64,000 bases of DNA from Diplocarpon mali (Eukaryota > Ascomycota > Leotiomycetes > Helotiales > Drepanopezizaceae). Below, piece after piece: positions 47,216 through 59,769 of this stretch. Made by a program: the position numbers and the translations under genes. Below the pieces are notes generated by a model. The model was not told the origin of the DNA and did not search any database. It saw only the letters and a program-made list of their open reading frames with translations. Position 1 is the first letter of the stretch. The number at the start of each line of letters is the position of its first letter. Where the stretch lies: NCBI GenBank assembly GCA_024741835.1, contig JAENRP010000007.1, positions 248,001 to 312,000 of the forward strand. Direction: 5' to 3'.

Positions 47216-48077
47216 TCACGCTTCGGACTTGCGCGTGCTCCATAGGATCTTCTTCTTTTCGACCACAGGGGCCATCGCGTCCTTGGTCTTGGGAGCCGGG
47301 CTGTCCCTGATAGGAGCTTCGCCTAATTTCCTCGTAGTGCTGGTGTGCAGTCGAGCAAAAATGTCTTGTTCGGCGTAAATGATAGCCTGTGATCGTGGCG
47401 ACGACGATAGGCGCTGTATGTTGGCGGGCCTTGCGATTTCGAGGGTGCCGGATGAGTTGGAATGGGTACTATGACCAGAGCTCACCACGGGAGAGGCTTC
47501 TGTACCGGAGGTCAGTCGACTGCTGTTGGGAGGTTGCAAATGACCATCGGGGTGAGCGATCGATGCTCCGTCACGGGGGTGAGGGAGAGGTACCTTCGGA
47601 CTGCACGTGACTCGCCAGCGGACTTCGTCCAATGCCCGAGTCGTGGTGAGAGGGACCTCCTGATGCCTTATACCTGCTCTGCCTGGGTTCGCCGAGTTTG
47701 TTGTCGCTGGTCAAGAGATCGCTGCTCCGGTCAAACCAGGGAGGGTTGAAGCTGCTGTAGCTGCTGTTCCGTGGGAGGGGAGGGATCGATGCGCTGGGGC
47801 CGGCTGCTACTTGGTTGTAGGCGGATGCATTCGAAGAGCTTGCTCTCCGGCTGAAGTTCATCTCACTTCTTCTCTTGTGCTGCTCCCGGATCCGAGGTCG
47901 ATCATTCTGATTCCAGCTCGAGGGCGCGCCGCTGAGCGCATCCACTGCCGCATGGGTGGGAACATGCTTATAGGGGGGATTCTGGACGACCTTTTCCGGC
48001 CCTTTCTCCTTGGTGGCAGACGCCTTGTGCTCCTTTGCCGCCTTCCTCGACCGATTGATCTTCCCGAAGATGGACAT
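47216..48077 (-). CDS. conserved fungal hypothetical protein, short and Ser-rich
   Basis: Exons 47594-48077 and 47216-47499, joined over a 94-bp phase-1 intron (donor GTACCT, acceptor TACAG), give 255 residues. It starts MSIFGKINRSRKAAKEHKAS and continues VQNPPYKHVPTHAAVDALSG and APSSWNQNDRPRIREQHKRR. This opening (FGKINRSRKAA ... YKHVPTHAA ... DALSGAPSSW) is one I associate with conserved filamentous ascomycete proteins. The remainder is low-complexity, rich in Ser, Pro, Asn and Arg, and probably disordered. The product ends EKKKILWSTRKSEA. No enzyme or domain is recognised. Basic clusters could direct it to the nucleus. The intron choice rests on frame and on SP-rich continuity only, so the C-terminal third is the weaker part. 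Confidence 0.68.
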
Positions 48078-48312
48078 GCTGATTGGTCTGGGGGGGAGAT
48101 TTTGAGTTGATCAAACGGAGAGTGTTGACGGTATATCGCATGGGCGCTCCTCAGCTGCGAGGACCACGACAGAATGGCTCAAGAGTCTCGAGAGAGAGGT
48201 CAAGGCTGGCCGTTGGGCAAGTAGGGGAGCGGGCAATGCTTGGTGTGAGGTAGCAAGAACACAGACGAGATACCCACGAGGATGGATGGATGGAGAGTGG
48301 GTGAGATGAGAG

Positions 48313-48511
48313 GATATATGATACAGGTAGAGATGGAGGGGGAGGGTATGATATAGGGAGATTCGGGCGGACGAAGCGAGTGTGGGGGGACGTATGATGT
48401 AGGTAAGTATGATTCAGGGGAGTCGAGCGGATGAAGTGAGCGTGGGGGGGGCGTATGATATAGGTCGATATGATAGACGGAGAGTCAAAGGACGAAGCGA
48501 TTGTCAGGGGG
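48313..48511. repeat. degenerate minisatellite, about 60-bp unit, three copies
   Basis: Three successive segments begin GTATGATATAGG/GTATGATGTAGG/GTATGATATAGG and end with GGACGAAGCGAG/GGATGAAGTGAG/GGACGAAGCGAT followed by a G-run. They begin near 48346, 48392 and 48453, with an extra partial start at 48313. Confidence 0.8.
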
Positions 48512-48686
48512 AACAAGAAAAGAGGACGCGAGGTAGACGGGGAGGAGGAGGAGGGAGGTTGAGGTTAGAAAATAGGTTGGTAGCTCGAAAGCCAAGGTGA
48601 GGTGGGGGCCGTGCGAATGGTGCCTCGGAGCATTACGTGGGAGGTAGTATGTAGGTGGCGGGAGGGACGATGTTTCTCTTGATGGC

Positions 48687-48791
48687 TGTATGTGTGTGTA
48701 TGTGTGTATATATATTTGTATATATTTACATATGTATATGTATATATGTATATGTATATATGTATATGTATATATGTATATGTATATATGT

Positions 48792-48839
<48 letters not shown>

Positions 48840-48866
48840 ATCTATATCTATATCTACATCTACATA
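48687..48866. repeat. (TATATG)n microsatellite
   Basis: About 180 bp of TATATG/TATGTA alternation with flanking TGTG and TATC units. Alternating purine-pyrimidine throughout, so able to unwind or form hairpins. Confidence 0.95.
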
Positions 48867-51800
48867 CTCTCTGTCCAATATACACCAGCACGTGCATCTC
48901 CCCCTTCGATGTGACCCCGGGGCGACTCGTATCTGCACCCGGGCTCTCGGCCGCACCGCAGACCCACGACCACCTTACCTACTCCAGCTACTCGCGTCCC
49001 AGCAGCGCGTCTCACGAGAACATTCACGAGCTGCGACCTTTGACAGCTGTGCTGCCGTCCCAAGATCCGCGGGAAACGAGCCGGGCGCTTGACGTCGCAG
49101 AGCCGTAGGTCGACCGACGGTCCCAGTATCCCCCGCCGGGGAACGTCGTATCGGGGACGAGAACGAGGCGAGACGGCTCTCACCTCGACACATGCACAGG
49201 ATTGCGCGCATCTGTGAGCGCCGGCTGCGATTCCGACGCCCGATGCCCGCCATGGTGTGCGGTGATGGAGACTCGGCTAATCTCTGCCCGTCGTCCCCGT
49301 TCTGTTGACACCGTCGGCTCCCTGGTCCACGCGCGCCGCCAGAGAGTGAAGGCTACGAGTCCTCGATGCCCGCAGCCGGCGCTTATCGGCCTGGCACCAG
49401 CCCCGTCTCATAGTAACTTGGCGCCGGGGAAGAAACCAATACTCGAGCAGAGTATTTGGACTGCTGGTACATGCCTTGATTCGTAGAGCCATGTTCCATG
49501 TTCTGCTCGCGATCGGGGCCATGGCGACGCCCCCCCCATGTGTGTGAGAGGCTGCATTTACATCGAGCCCCCCCCTCGGCGTCTGCCCGGAAAATGTCAG
49601 ACCCAGCCGGAGACCAACCCGCTTCGAACCTTTCTCTCCGCGCTTCACGGACCAGGCGCTGCCCCCCTGTGGTAGATCCAATATATTTCCGAGGGCCCTG
49701 ACTGCACCATGAAGCTTGAACTGCGACGGCAAAGATAAGACGAAAACAGAGCAAAGCGAAAACACGACATTCCCCCCCTCCAGCCCGTTTTCTCGGGGCG
49801 CCAGAGTCTGGCCTGGTCACCTGCCTCGTACGCTCGCCTGACTGATATTCGTCCAATTCCTAGATGCAGTCTGCACCTGTACCGCGACCAAGAGGTGAAT
49901 GGGTTTCTCTCGTCCTGCTTTGCACCTCACAACCTCCGAGTTCTGCCTTCTCTCCAACGCTCTCTTGCTCTCTTATCGCTGGACCCTCCCCCCCTGCCCC
50001 CGTGCGGCGCCGACTACATCACTCGACGTCTTCGTTCTTTGGTCAGCCTATCAGCCTGGTTGCTGTAGGCTCCAATGCATACTTCTCGTTCCCTTCCAAT
50101 TGGGTTTCTCGTAGGCTGACTGTCGCTGGAGCCAGGCAATTTACTCAACCTCTGCTTTCTTTCCTGCCACCTCGGGTCCCCAGATAGGTCTGCGTGGCTT
50201 ACAGGGACCCTCGCATTTTGCTCAAGCTACAGGGAATTTGGGGACGGGAATTGCGATTCGAAAGAGCAATGCGCCGTGGGGGTTCACGAGATATCAATAT
50301 ACCGCACATCGGGACGCTGTCCCGCACTTGGAGTCCGAAAGGCGCTTCCATCTTGTGCAATCAAACCTCGTGTGGTTGTTATCTATCGGCACTATTCGTA
50401 CAACAACAAACCACTGGTGATCCCGACTCGCCAAGAGGCAAATGCGCGCTGTTCGGACCTCCTGCTGCTGTATTGTGTACAGCCTCCACTCTGGTGCAGT
50501 ATTGTCGGGATTGCATCTACTGGCAGGCCCGATGACCCATTCCGGTCCGGTGTCAATCCAATCTGTCTGCGGCCGCGCCTCGTTCAAGCGTCAGGCGGTA
50601 CTTTTCAGCGAGATGCATCGCACATCGCCGAGATAAGCCGGAGAGCTCGTTCTCGACTCCAGGAAGCCCAAATGGCTAATAGCTGCCAAGGGAGAGCTGA
50701 AGAGATAGATGACTGTGGCTTTCAACAGGCCGAGGGATGCTTGCTCATCTTGCCCATGCTACTCTGCGTTCAGGACGCCGGTGATCTCGGACATGGCAAT
50801 GCAGCCTCATTCAGGTTACTCGATCCTGACAACCGCCGCCTTCAAATTTGGCACCCCTGGATTGAGGGAGACATATCGATAATTCCTTCCTGGCGGAGAC
50901 CTGCATCTACAGTTATCAATTGAAAGTGATCATGCCAGAAGCGGCGGTAGTGTACTTGGGATCTGCGAGGCATCCAATCCAGCACAACTCACTCCTGATA
51001 AGATACACATGCCCTCCGTCTCGAGGCAGGCCTCCTTCAATTCTCAGAAGAAGCTTTTGTGCACCGTGTGAGGCTTCTGGTAGGAATTCACAGGTGTCGG
51101 GAAAATTTGAGGTCGTCCAAGAAAGGGATGAATCTGTACCTTGGACCCTGACTTTGGGAGAGCACCCAGACCCTTGGACGTTAAACTAGAGTCCTGCCAC
51201 TGCGTTGAGAATTGCACATGTCATATTGTGTATGAGAGATATTCCGAAATGGCGAAAGCAATGGAAAAATTCAAGGCAACATCTCCAGCCTCTGTCCTTG
51301 CTGTTGGTGCGGCTCATAGCTGGACACTCAGCACAGAGTTCCAGATGTGGCGGCTTCTACTCGACGTAGCGTTGAACTCTCCAGCAAGGATGAGGGGTCT
51401 GTGGAAAAACCCGACTTTCAAGTTCTTGCTTTGCCCAGTGTTTCCCCACTGACGGAGCTTGTAAACAGTAAAGCTGAAATGACGGCAGGGAGAGGAGGTC
51501 AACACACAGACGCGAACCAGTAAAATCGTCGATCCGCGAGGGCCAATCTCGAAGCCCGAGGCATGGAGTGTCAGATTGACTTTCTACTGGTGAAACCAGC
51601 CTGTGCGGGGTCTGCAAAAGCTCCAGAGCCATTCCAACTTGCTTGCTGGGTTCTGGGCTTATTCCGTCAAGTTTGCCGGGTCCAAAAGATTCCAGTCTGT
51701 CCAGTGGGAGTGACAACTTCGAGGCATATAGCTTGATGGAGCTCCGCACAGGCGTAGGTCGCGAATTGGACTATATGAACGGACGATGACAACACGAGAC

Positions 51801-52771
51801 GCCGTGACAGCTTCTTTCGTTCCGTGTCTCTTCCTCGCTTTTCTTGCTTGCTCGCACCAGAGGCTATTGCACAAGGTTTTTTCAGTTGCAGCTGTCATCA
51901 GCTCTCGGGGACTCGGCACCGTGATGTATGCTGAGTCATGCACCAAAGCTAGGTTTGGATAACAGGGCTCGAAGAGAACGTGCCTTTGGAAGATGGGATT
52001 TGTGCATAGTAGCGTAGGGGAGGTAGAGTCGGGACGGTGTTCTTCGATTTGGATCTTGATGTGACTGTTGTTGTTGTTGTTGTTGACGAAGAAGAGATCA
52101 GCAGGCCGACAGCAGCATTTTATGCTTCAAATGAAACTGATGACGGAATCTGGACTCGCCGAGGTCTCCTCCAACCCAATCACCTGCCGCGACGCGTTAT
52201 TTTCAGACAGGTGAGTCCGTTCTCTCCGTATCGAGGCGCACGTGACCTTTTGTGTGCTCCAAAGAAAGAAGTCAGAGCAGCCGCAGAGGCAGTAAAAATA
52301 AGTCTGAAGGATGATGAGAGGAACTCTGAGATATATGGGAATTCTTAAAAAAAATATAAACCCCCATCCCCTCTTCTTCGCGGCAGTTGATGCAGCTACC
52401 CTGCGCTGATGTTGGTGTTCCGATCTCGACTCACGCTAAGGGCAGAGGGAGAGGCTCTTCGGGCGCATCTTTAATTCTCGTCAGGCAAAACGGACGTCCA
52501 ACAACGGCGTCATACGAAACAGAATCGCGATCGCGACGCCCCCCAACCGACTGCCTCGAGTCGAAGATAGAGTCGCGTCTTCATGTTGATTCCCGCCTTC
52601 GCGTGAGCGCATTTGCCTCGTCGTCCCTTTCCGACGGCACGCGATCCCTCCGGCGCAAACTGAATGAGCGCCACAGCTGTACAACTTTCTCTCCAACACC
52701 ATCTGGAGATCGCCACAGGCCTGTCAAACATCGCTCCGGAGAATCTCGAGGGGGAACTACAACCATTGATA

Positions 52772-55711
52772 ATGGCACAAGCGGTGCCTAATCCGCCGAA
52801 TGACAAAAAGAGAGTCAAGGTCTACGAACTGAAGAATAATGACTGGTTCGACAGGGGCACTGGCTTCTGTACCGCTGCTTTCATATTCGTATGTATATCC
52901 AGACCTGCTTCTTGCATTGCGCACAGCTCCATGCGTGCGCCTCTGCCGTATCGTGCATCGCGGTGGATAGCATGCCTGCTAACGCCCAACGCGCAGAACG
53001 AGGTGAGCCGTCAAGAAGAACCGCGCGTGATTGTGCAGGCGGAGGAGAAACCGGATGTGATACTTCTCGAAACTCGCATATGCAAAGAGGACTCGTTCCA
53101 AAAGCAACAAGGTACCATGGGACATTCCCGATCTGTTTACGGGCCGAGGCTGACCTTGTAGACACGCTCATAGTATGGACCGAGCCAACTACGTCGGTAG
53201 ACATGGCCCTCAGCTTCCAAGAAGGTGAGGGCTGCGCCGCTATCTGGTGAGTGCAAGTCCCTTATACGTGGCAGAGAAAAATATAGAGTGCCTTGGGGTA
53301 CTGATTGGTTGGGGGCGTAGGAAATTCGTCAATAATATACAACAGCAGTTGCTCGCAATCGGCGGACCAGGTGAGCGCATAAGATATCTTCAGCAGCATG
53401 TTTCTCGCTACTAACTCCTTCAAGATGATGCCCTATCAGACGACATTCCCGCAGATCCCTTTAGCAGCTCACTTGCGCTGCCAAACCCTGGTTTGGGCAA
53501 TCTTACAGAGATCGAGCATCAAATGCGCGGGCTACACCAAACGACTCAGGGCCGTGATGCACTAACAAAATATGTCATAAAAGAGGACTACATTGCGAGG
53601 TTGATACCCTTGGTTGAGATGGCTGAAGACATGGAGGACTTGCCGAGTCTGCATCGCTTATGCAATATTATGAAGACGTTAATATTACTCAACGAAAGTA
53701 GCATCATGGATCTTGCCGTCTCCGACGAACTGATCCTTGGAGTTGTGGGGGCCTTGGAGTACGACCCAGACTTTCCTAGCCACAAGGCCAACCATCGCCA
53801 CTGGCTAGGCAAAGAAGGCAGATATAAGGAGGTGGTCCGCATTGACGATGATATCATCCGGAAAAAGATCCATGCTACCTATCGGCTGCAGTACTTAAAG
53901 GACGTCGTGCTCGCCCGGATCCTGGACGATCCTACATTCTCCGTGCTGAATTCTTTGATTTTCTTCAACCAGGTCGATATTGTCACACACCTGCAGACGA
54001 ATCCGGTCTTTCTCAAGGAGTTATTTGGAGTATTTGGCCCGCAAGAGAGCGACCCTGAGCGCAAGAAGGAGGCTGTACTTTTCATCCAACAATGCTGCGC
54101 CATTGCGAAGAATCTGCAGCAACCCGCAAGGCAGCAGTTATACAACAACTTCCTGGGTCATGGACTCCTGTCCGTGATCAAATTTGCCCTGCGGCATAGC
54201 GATGTTGGCGTGAGAGTAGGGGCCACGGATGTGCTGGTATCCATGATTGACCATGATCCACAAATGATCCGTCAAACCATATTTCGTCAAATCAGTGAGA
54301 AGCAGACACCTTTGACTGATTCCCTGATTGAGCTGCTTCTTGTGGAAGCAGACCTGGGAGTCAAGGCACAGATTGCAGACGCAATCAAGGTTCTGCTCGA
54401 TCCAGGATCCCAGAATGGCCCTCTTGATAATCTTGCAAGACAGAATGGCGATCTTGCAACAAGAATGCGACCTCAGCCAGACCCTCAACAAGCGGAATTC
54501 GTCAAAGACTTCTACGATGATTCTGCGAAGAGGCTTTTCAAGCCTCTGGTAGACTTGAAAGATAGGGATAACATGAACTTCAGTGTTCATGAGGTATCTC
54601 TCTTCATCTACCTCATCGAGATTCTTTGCTTTTTCGTCCGGCAACATACCCATCACAGCAAATACTTCGTGCTCTCGGAGAAGTTAGGTCAGCGCATTGT
54701 TCAACTTATTTCGAGTCCGGAGAAGTATCTACGGCTTAGTGAGTGGCCCCGTGTCCCGGTGATTCTCAGCTGATCGCAACTGACTTGAACACAGCCGCTT
54801 TGAAGTTCTTCCGCAATCTTATTGGACTGCAAGATGAGTTTTATAACCAACAGATGACTCAAGGCAAGCTCTTCGAGCCAATCTTGGACTTGGTTGTCGA
54901 GACAATGACGCGCGATAACCTCCTGAACTCAGCTTGTCTGGAATTCTTCGAGTTTATCAAGAAAGAGAATATCAAGACCGTTATCGGCCATCTAGTGGAG
55001 AACTACAGGGACAAGCTTGTGAAGATTACATACGTGGGCATTTTCAACAACTTCATTCTACGCTATGACCAAACGCAAGGATTTGACCCAAACTTGGATG
55101 CGTTGTTCCCCGAGACCGAGGAAGAAACTAATCCCGAATACGCGCCCAGGCGGCCAGGAATTGGAAGGGGAAGCAGATGGGATTTGGGACTCAAGGATCT
55201 TGACAACCAGGAGGAGGAGTACTTCAACACGTCAGACGACGAAGAGGATATTTCCAAGGCGGTAGCTTGCAACAATCCTGGCGCATCACCTGCATCAAAA
55301 CCGCTGGTAGATTACAACTCCGATGATGAGAACGAAAACATGGATACCGATATGTCGGCTGGTATTCTCGGCTCGGACGAGAACACGCCACCAACACCGA
55401 AACCCAAGGATAGCAGCAATGGCCCTCTCACCCCACTAGCACCATCTGCTTCGTCCCCTCCTGAGAAGCTTTCGGAAAAGCGCCGCCGCGAGGAGGAAGA
55501 CGACGATGAGCTGAGCAAGCTTTCGCAACCGAAACGTCGAAATTCGTCCAGCTCGGTTGCATCAAACACCAGCAATGTCTTGAGGAGGAAAAAGAGCTTT
55601 AACAACAGTCCAAACGGAACCGCGGGTGGCAAGAATAAAATTGCTATTAGCATTTCCCCGGCTATCAAGACTGGTGGTGAGAGCCCGGGTGGAGGCGAAA
55701 GTGGCAGCTGA
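52772..55711 (+). CDS. PSY2: Protein phosphatase 4 regulatory subunit 3 (Psy2/SMK-1)
   Basis: Six exons: 52772-52888, 52997-53111, 53162-53246, 53321-53370, 53425-54738 and 54795-55711 give 865 residues. The N-terminus is an EVH1/PH-like domain (KKRVKVYELKNNDWFDRGTG; VILLETRICKEDSFQKQQ; DTLIVWTEPTTSVDMALSFQ), which binds FxxP-type motifs on substrates. Then comes the long SMK-1/armadillo-like region with NEIEHQMRGL-type helices, MKTLILLNESSIMDL, DPDFPSHKANHRHW and FFRNLIGLQDEFYNQQMTQG. The C-terminal 180 residues are acidic then Ser/Pro-rich with SEKRRREEEDDDE and PKRRNSSSS, likely nuclear localisation signals. Psy2 targets the PP4 catalytic subunit in DNA-damage recovery. An in-frame ATG 36 codons upstream (52664) leaves an extended isoform possible; MAQAVPNPPNDKKR is the conserved start. 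Confidence 0.94.
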
Positions 55712-56488
55712 AAAGTCCATCCTGATTTCACAGCATCCGGCAGGAGGGCGGTGCTTTGCTACGGCGGTGTCTGGAGTTTTGGCTGAGTGATGCTGTGATT
55801 ACGAGAGAAGCCCATTCCCCTGAGGTTCGCTGGGTGGAAGGGGTTAACGGGCGAGGCAGCGCTCCTGATGATCACGGGTTGCTTGCTCTTTGTATTATAA
55901 AAGGCCTGAGCGGTCACGACAGATGATGCAGATACAAGATACCTTCTGCGTCTCGCGACGCGGAATACAAATGAACATGGACAGGCACAGATAATTGTGC
56001 TTCTTGTAGCTGGTGCTCTTGTTTTCTTGCCCGTGGGTGAAGTCGGTAGTTACCTCAGCTAATTGAAAGAGCAGAAGCACTCTTGTCGCTGCATAATGTT
56101 TAGGTACAGAGTTAGAGAATTGTACTGGGGCGAAGGGCGAGAAGGGTGATCGGGCGATTACCGCGTCAGCCTTACCGAGCAGCCTCGAGCAGCCTCGTAA
56201 GCCACATTACTTCTTACTGTGGATCCTCGGGAGAGCTAAGAGCCCCACCTTAGCTGCCTCGTGTGAATCGTGTTCATGTTGGGTCTCCAAAGACCTCGGC
56301 GACGACGACGAGGGCATTTCCCCTTTTCCTGTTACCCGTTCAATCCACTCTGAGCCATGTTTCTCTCGTAACCAGCACCCCAAGTCAGTGCTCAGCGTTG
56401 TCGGGCTTCCAAGTCCATCATTTCCTGCGTGTTTCACATACTCTATCTGCTCATTTTTGCGTATTGCGGCGATTCGCGAATCGGAAGT
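55712..56488. other. intergenic, no gene seen
   Basis: About 780 bp between PSY2 and ALG5, both rightward. It includes a duplicated GAGCAGCCTC at 56178-56196. The first ATG-initiated frames lie within the ALG5 leader. Confidence 0.5.
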
Positions 56489-57802
56489 ATGGCAGCGCTT
56501 GTAGAGCTTCCACAGAAGTTGCTCCGGATCATCTGCGAGAACTTCCAACAGACGCCTCTGCCCATTCTGCTGATTCTGTCAGTCACTACAGCTATCACAG
56601 TCTTAACTTGCGTACGCCCCGACAACTTCGCTGCCCCCTCCATACCGAGCTGACACATGCGTCCAGATGTACACAGCCGTATTCCTTCTTGCACCTACAC
56701 CACGCCCGCCCTTTTCGTCCGAGAAGACGTACATTACGACCGCCCCAGACGGCTCCACCACGTCTCCGAAACAGCTCCCATGCTGGCATGACGAGTGGCT
56801 CTCGCACCGGAAGGAGGCGGAGAATATCAAGGACTTTTCGGAGAGGCACACTGGTGATATCGAGGAAGCGGAGCTGGAGATGAGTGTTGTAATTCCCGCC
56901 TACAATGAAGAAGACCGACTGGAGATTATGCTGGAGGAAGCAGTGCCGTTCCTAGATGCCGAGTACGGACGCACGCCGGGCTCAAGAGGGAGGGCAAACG
57001 GCAGCGCCCAAAATGACGCCAGTGGCATGGGTGGGTACGAGATTCTGCTTGTGGATGATGGAAGCAGGGACAAGACGGTCGAAGTGGCATTGGCGTTTTC
57101 AAAGAAACACAAGCTGCACGACGTGTTGAGGATATGCAAGTTGAAGGAGAACAGAGGAAAGGGCGGAGCCGTTACACACGGCCTGCGGCATGTGAGAGGT
57201 GCTTTTGCGGTCTTCGCTGATGCGGACGGGGCGTCGAGCTTCTCAGATCTGGCGAAGTTGGTCGAGGGGTGCAAGGCCGTGGCTGATCAGCCGAACCGGG
57301 CTGTGGCGGTAGGGAGTAGGTCACATCTTGTCGGCAGCGAGGCAGTTGTCCAGGTAAATATTCCTGTGCTGTATTGTTGAGAGGCAAGCCACTGACAGGG
57401 TCTTAGCGGTCCGCCGTCCGCAACGTTCTCATGCATTCATTCCACGCCCTGCTCAAGATACTCACACCTCCTGCCACCTCGCGCATCCGCGACACGCAAT
57501 GCGGCTTCAAGGTCTTCTCTCGGGCAGCGCTACCGCACATCATACCCTACATGCACGCCGAAGGCTGGATCTTCGACGTGGAGATGCTCATGCTAGCCGA
57601 GAGCGCACCCCCTGGTATCATCATCGGCAAGAAAGGGCAGCAGATCGGTACCACGCCCGGCATCAGGGTTGCTGAGGTCCAGATTGGCTGGAAGGAGGTG
57701 GGTGGGAGTAAGCTGAATGTCATCTGGGATAGCTTGGGGATGGCGTGGGGGTTGGCGCTGCTGAGGGCTAGCTGGATGGCAGGTGTCTACCGGAGGAGAT
57801 AG
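56489..57802 (+). CDS. ALG5: Dolichyl-phosphate beta-glucosyltransferase
   Basis: Exons 56489-56611, 56667-57353 and 57407-57802 give 401 residues. The enzyme transfers glucose from UDP-glucose to dolichyl phosphate on the ER membrane, supplying Dol-P-Glc for N-glycan precursor assembly. The N-terminal hydrophobic anchor is TPLPILLILSVTTAITVLTC into the second exon. The GT2 fold has SVVIPAYNEEDRLEIMLEEA, EILLVDDGSRDKTVEVALAF, NRGKGGAVTHGLRHVRGAFA, the metal-binding FADADGASSF (DxD-like), VGSRSHL, and IRDTQCGFKVFSRAALPHII with AEGWIFDVEMLMLAE. Both introns are phase 0 with clear sites. A short insert (TPGSRGRANGSAQNDASGMG) lies between the first two core motifs. Confidence 0.95.
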
Positions 57803-59769
57803 CAGAGGCTGCTCCTTGATGTTGAAGCACGAGTTCGTCTATACCGGCAAGGCAACATGATCTAGATGTGCCCTGTGCTTGTAGTGATATCTCTATGGTA
57901 TTTCCAAAAACCAGGCTTGGGCAGTCTCTGCATCTTCCAGGACAAAAGCGACACAGTAAACCAACTAGCCAGGCAGGACCTCGGCAGTAACCTCCTCAGA
58001 GCCAGCCTCTCTTCGTGGTTCTGGAACGCACGGCCCCGTATGAGCTGGGGAGGCCGGCAGTGATGGTAGATACCTCGCTGCCGACCTTTGGGGCTCAGCA
58101 GTCAGCGATGCCCATCTCCGAGCAGGCGATCCATGGCGAGGAGATGGGCGTCGGCGGCGTCATAAACGACGGACGTAAGTCAGACAATAAGCCAGCAACG
58201 CTGCTTATGGATACTTACAAAGAGATAGATGACTCCACCAGCCTCTGATCTAGCAGATGGCGCCAGCCGCTCATTCTCTGCTCTGGGGTTAATTTCCTCT
58301 TGGCTATCGCCGACAGGCTCCTCTGCCATGAAAACAGCTCCCGGAGAACCGTACACGCAGAGCTCGACGGACGGCTTGAGTGAGGCGGTCCCCAACAAGT
58401 CCCGAGGTGCAGGGAGGTCGACCCTCGTCAAGAACTCGCGACTCTCTCCCCTTGTTGGGTCCATTCCACCACCAGGGATGACAAGGAGGAGCGGGAGCGG
58501 GAGCAGCGACATAGGGCTTCGCGATGGCAGAGGCCCGCTCTCTACCAGATGCCTCGCCAATACCTCCGGAACAAGTAACATCCCAGGTGCCGGTTGCTGC
58601 CAACGCGGATATGCATGACTGGTATCGCAGGACGTCTGCGCAGAAACACGCTCGGTGAGCGCTGCGGACGCTCTCAGAACCGAGGAAGCTGTTACCGCCG
58701 ACTACGAGAAGGTGTCCTGGGGCCGGGGCATGGGGAGGCCAGAGGTGGCGGATGTCAGGAAGACGGGGGGGGCTGGGAAGATGTAGACGATCAGCTGTAG
58801 TACGTGCCTTTGGAGCCGTAAGTACGACGAGGTGTATATGTATATGCGGGACGCGTGTCGAAGGTGGTGAGATCCGAAGTCGCCGATTGAAGATGCGCTG
58901 AGCGCCTACTCCGCCAAAGGTCGCTGGCATGCCTATCAAAGGGAAGAGCAGAAGCACGTAACGAGTACAGTGCTGGCGGAGAGACGGGGCGCGTTTCGCC
59001 GACAGTCGAGTAAGATGCTGCAGTATCAAGGTCGCCCTCCTCGCATTGCACGGGTACAGAGACTGTAATGATCAAAGGGCTTCAAGACCGAGCTCGCTTG
59101 CCATGTTTTTGATTCGCTTCAGGGAAACGTTCAGCGCCGGTGGGAGGACCAAGCGAGGCGGGCGGGAAACCACAAGCTTTGAATCAAGTACTCGAAAAAG
59201 ACCCGAGGCCGTGATAGGATACCAAAAGCCTTGTAGGAGATCGCAGGTCATGGTAGGAAAGACTCGGTGACTTCTGGCCAGGGGAGCTAGCGAGGAAGCC
59301 AGCCTTGTACAGGAAGCAAAGGCATGATACAAAAGACCCGGTGCCTCTGGAGAAGCGAGCGAGCTCGTGAGAATAGCCACGCCGCCGCCCGTTTGGCTGC
59401 GAGTATGGGAATTGAGAGCTCTTCCTCGCCGCCTCGGCCTGGGGGGAACACTTGAACGTTGCTGAGGCGCGTAGACTACGCCGCGTCACAGGCTCGGACT
59501 GCTAGGTGCAAATCTTTGGAGACGCTCGTCACGTTGGAGATGCATCATGGAGTACTTGTAGTTGAAATCATGCGCGGAGAATCTCTCCAGCCATATATAC
59601 AGATCGAAGCCAGTCACTCACTAGTCGCGCTGTGTTTGCTTTGACTAGTCCGGATCGGTGCCCACCGTTGGTCCCACATCAAATTACAACCAGAGGTCTG
59701 TGTATCGACCGTCTCCTCTGCACTTCCTAGTGCGCGAGGTGTTGCTGCGCGGACTTCATGTTTGCAGGT
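57803..59769. other. convergent intergenic region, 2 kb
   Basis: Between the ends of ALG5 and the lyase gene. Frames on both strands at 58180-59029 overlap each other, have mixed composition and no domain. No gene assigned. Confidence 0.45.

Larger units (their letters stand above)
48078..52771. other. 4.7-kb gene-free stretch upstream of PSY2
   Basis: The longest span without a supportable gene, lying between divergent genes. It holds a degenerate minisatellite (48313-48511), a TATATG repeat (48687-48866) and C-rich runs (for example CCCCCCC at 49520 and 49570). It also has a TTG repeat (about 52067-52084) just before the PSY2 leader. Open frames up to 215 codons (for example 50276-50923) show no domain and no splice partners. 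Long 5' leaders or non-coding transcripts are possible but not shown. Confidence 0.5.

Noticed and set aside
48151..48516. 121-codon minus-strand frame
   Set aside because: Reads through the minisatellite; rich in His, Pro and Ser from the repeat, without domain.
50276..50923. 215-codon frame in the long intergenic region
   Set aside because: No recognisable domain, and overlapping frames of similar length exist in other phases.
58180..59029. Overlapping frames on both strands downstream of ALG5
   Set aside because: Neither strand shows a domain or a coherent exon structure; likely chance in GC-rich DNA.
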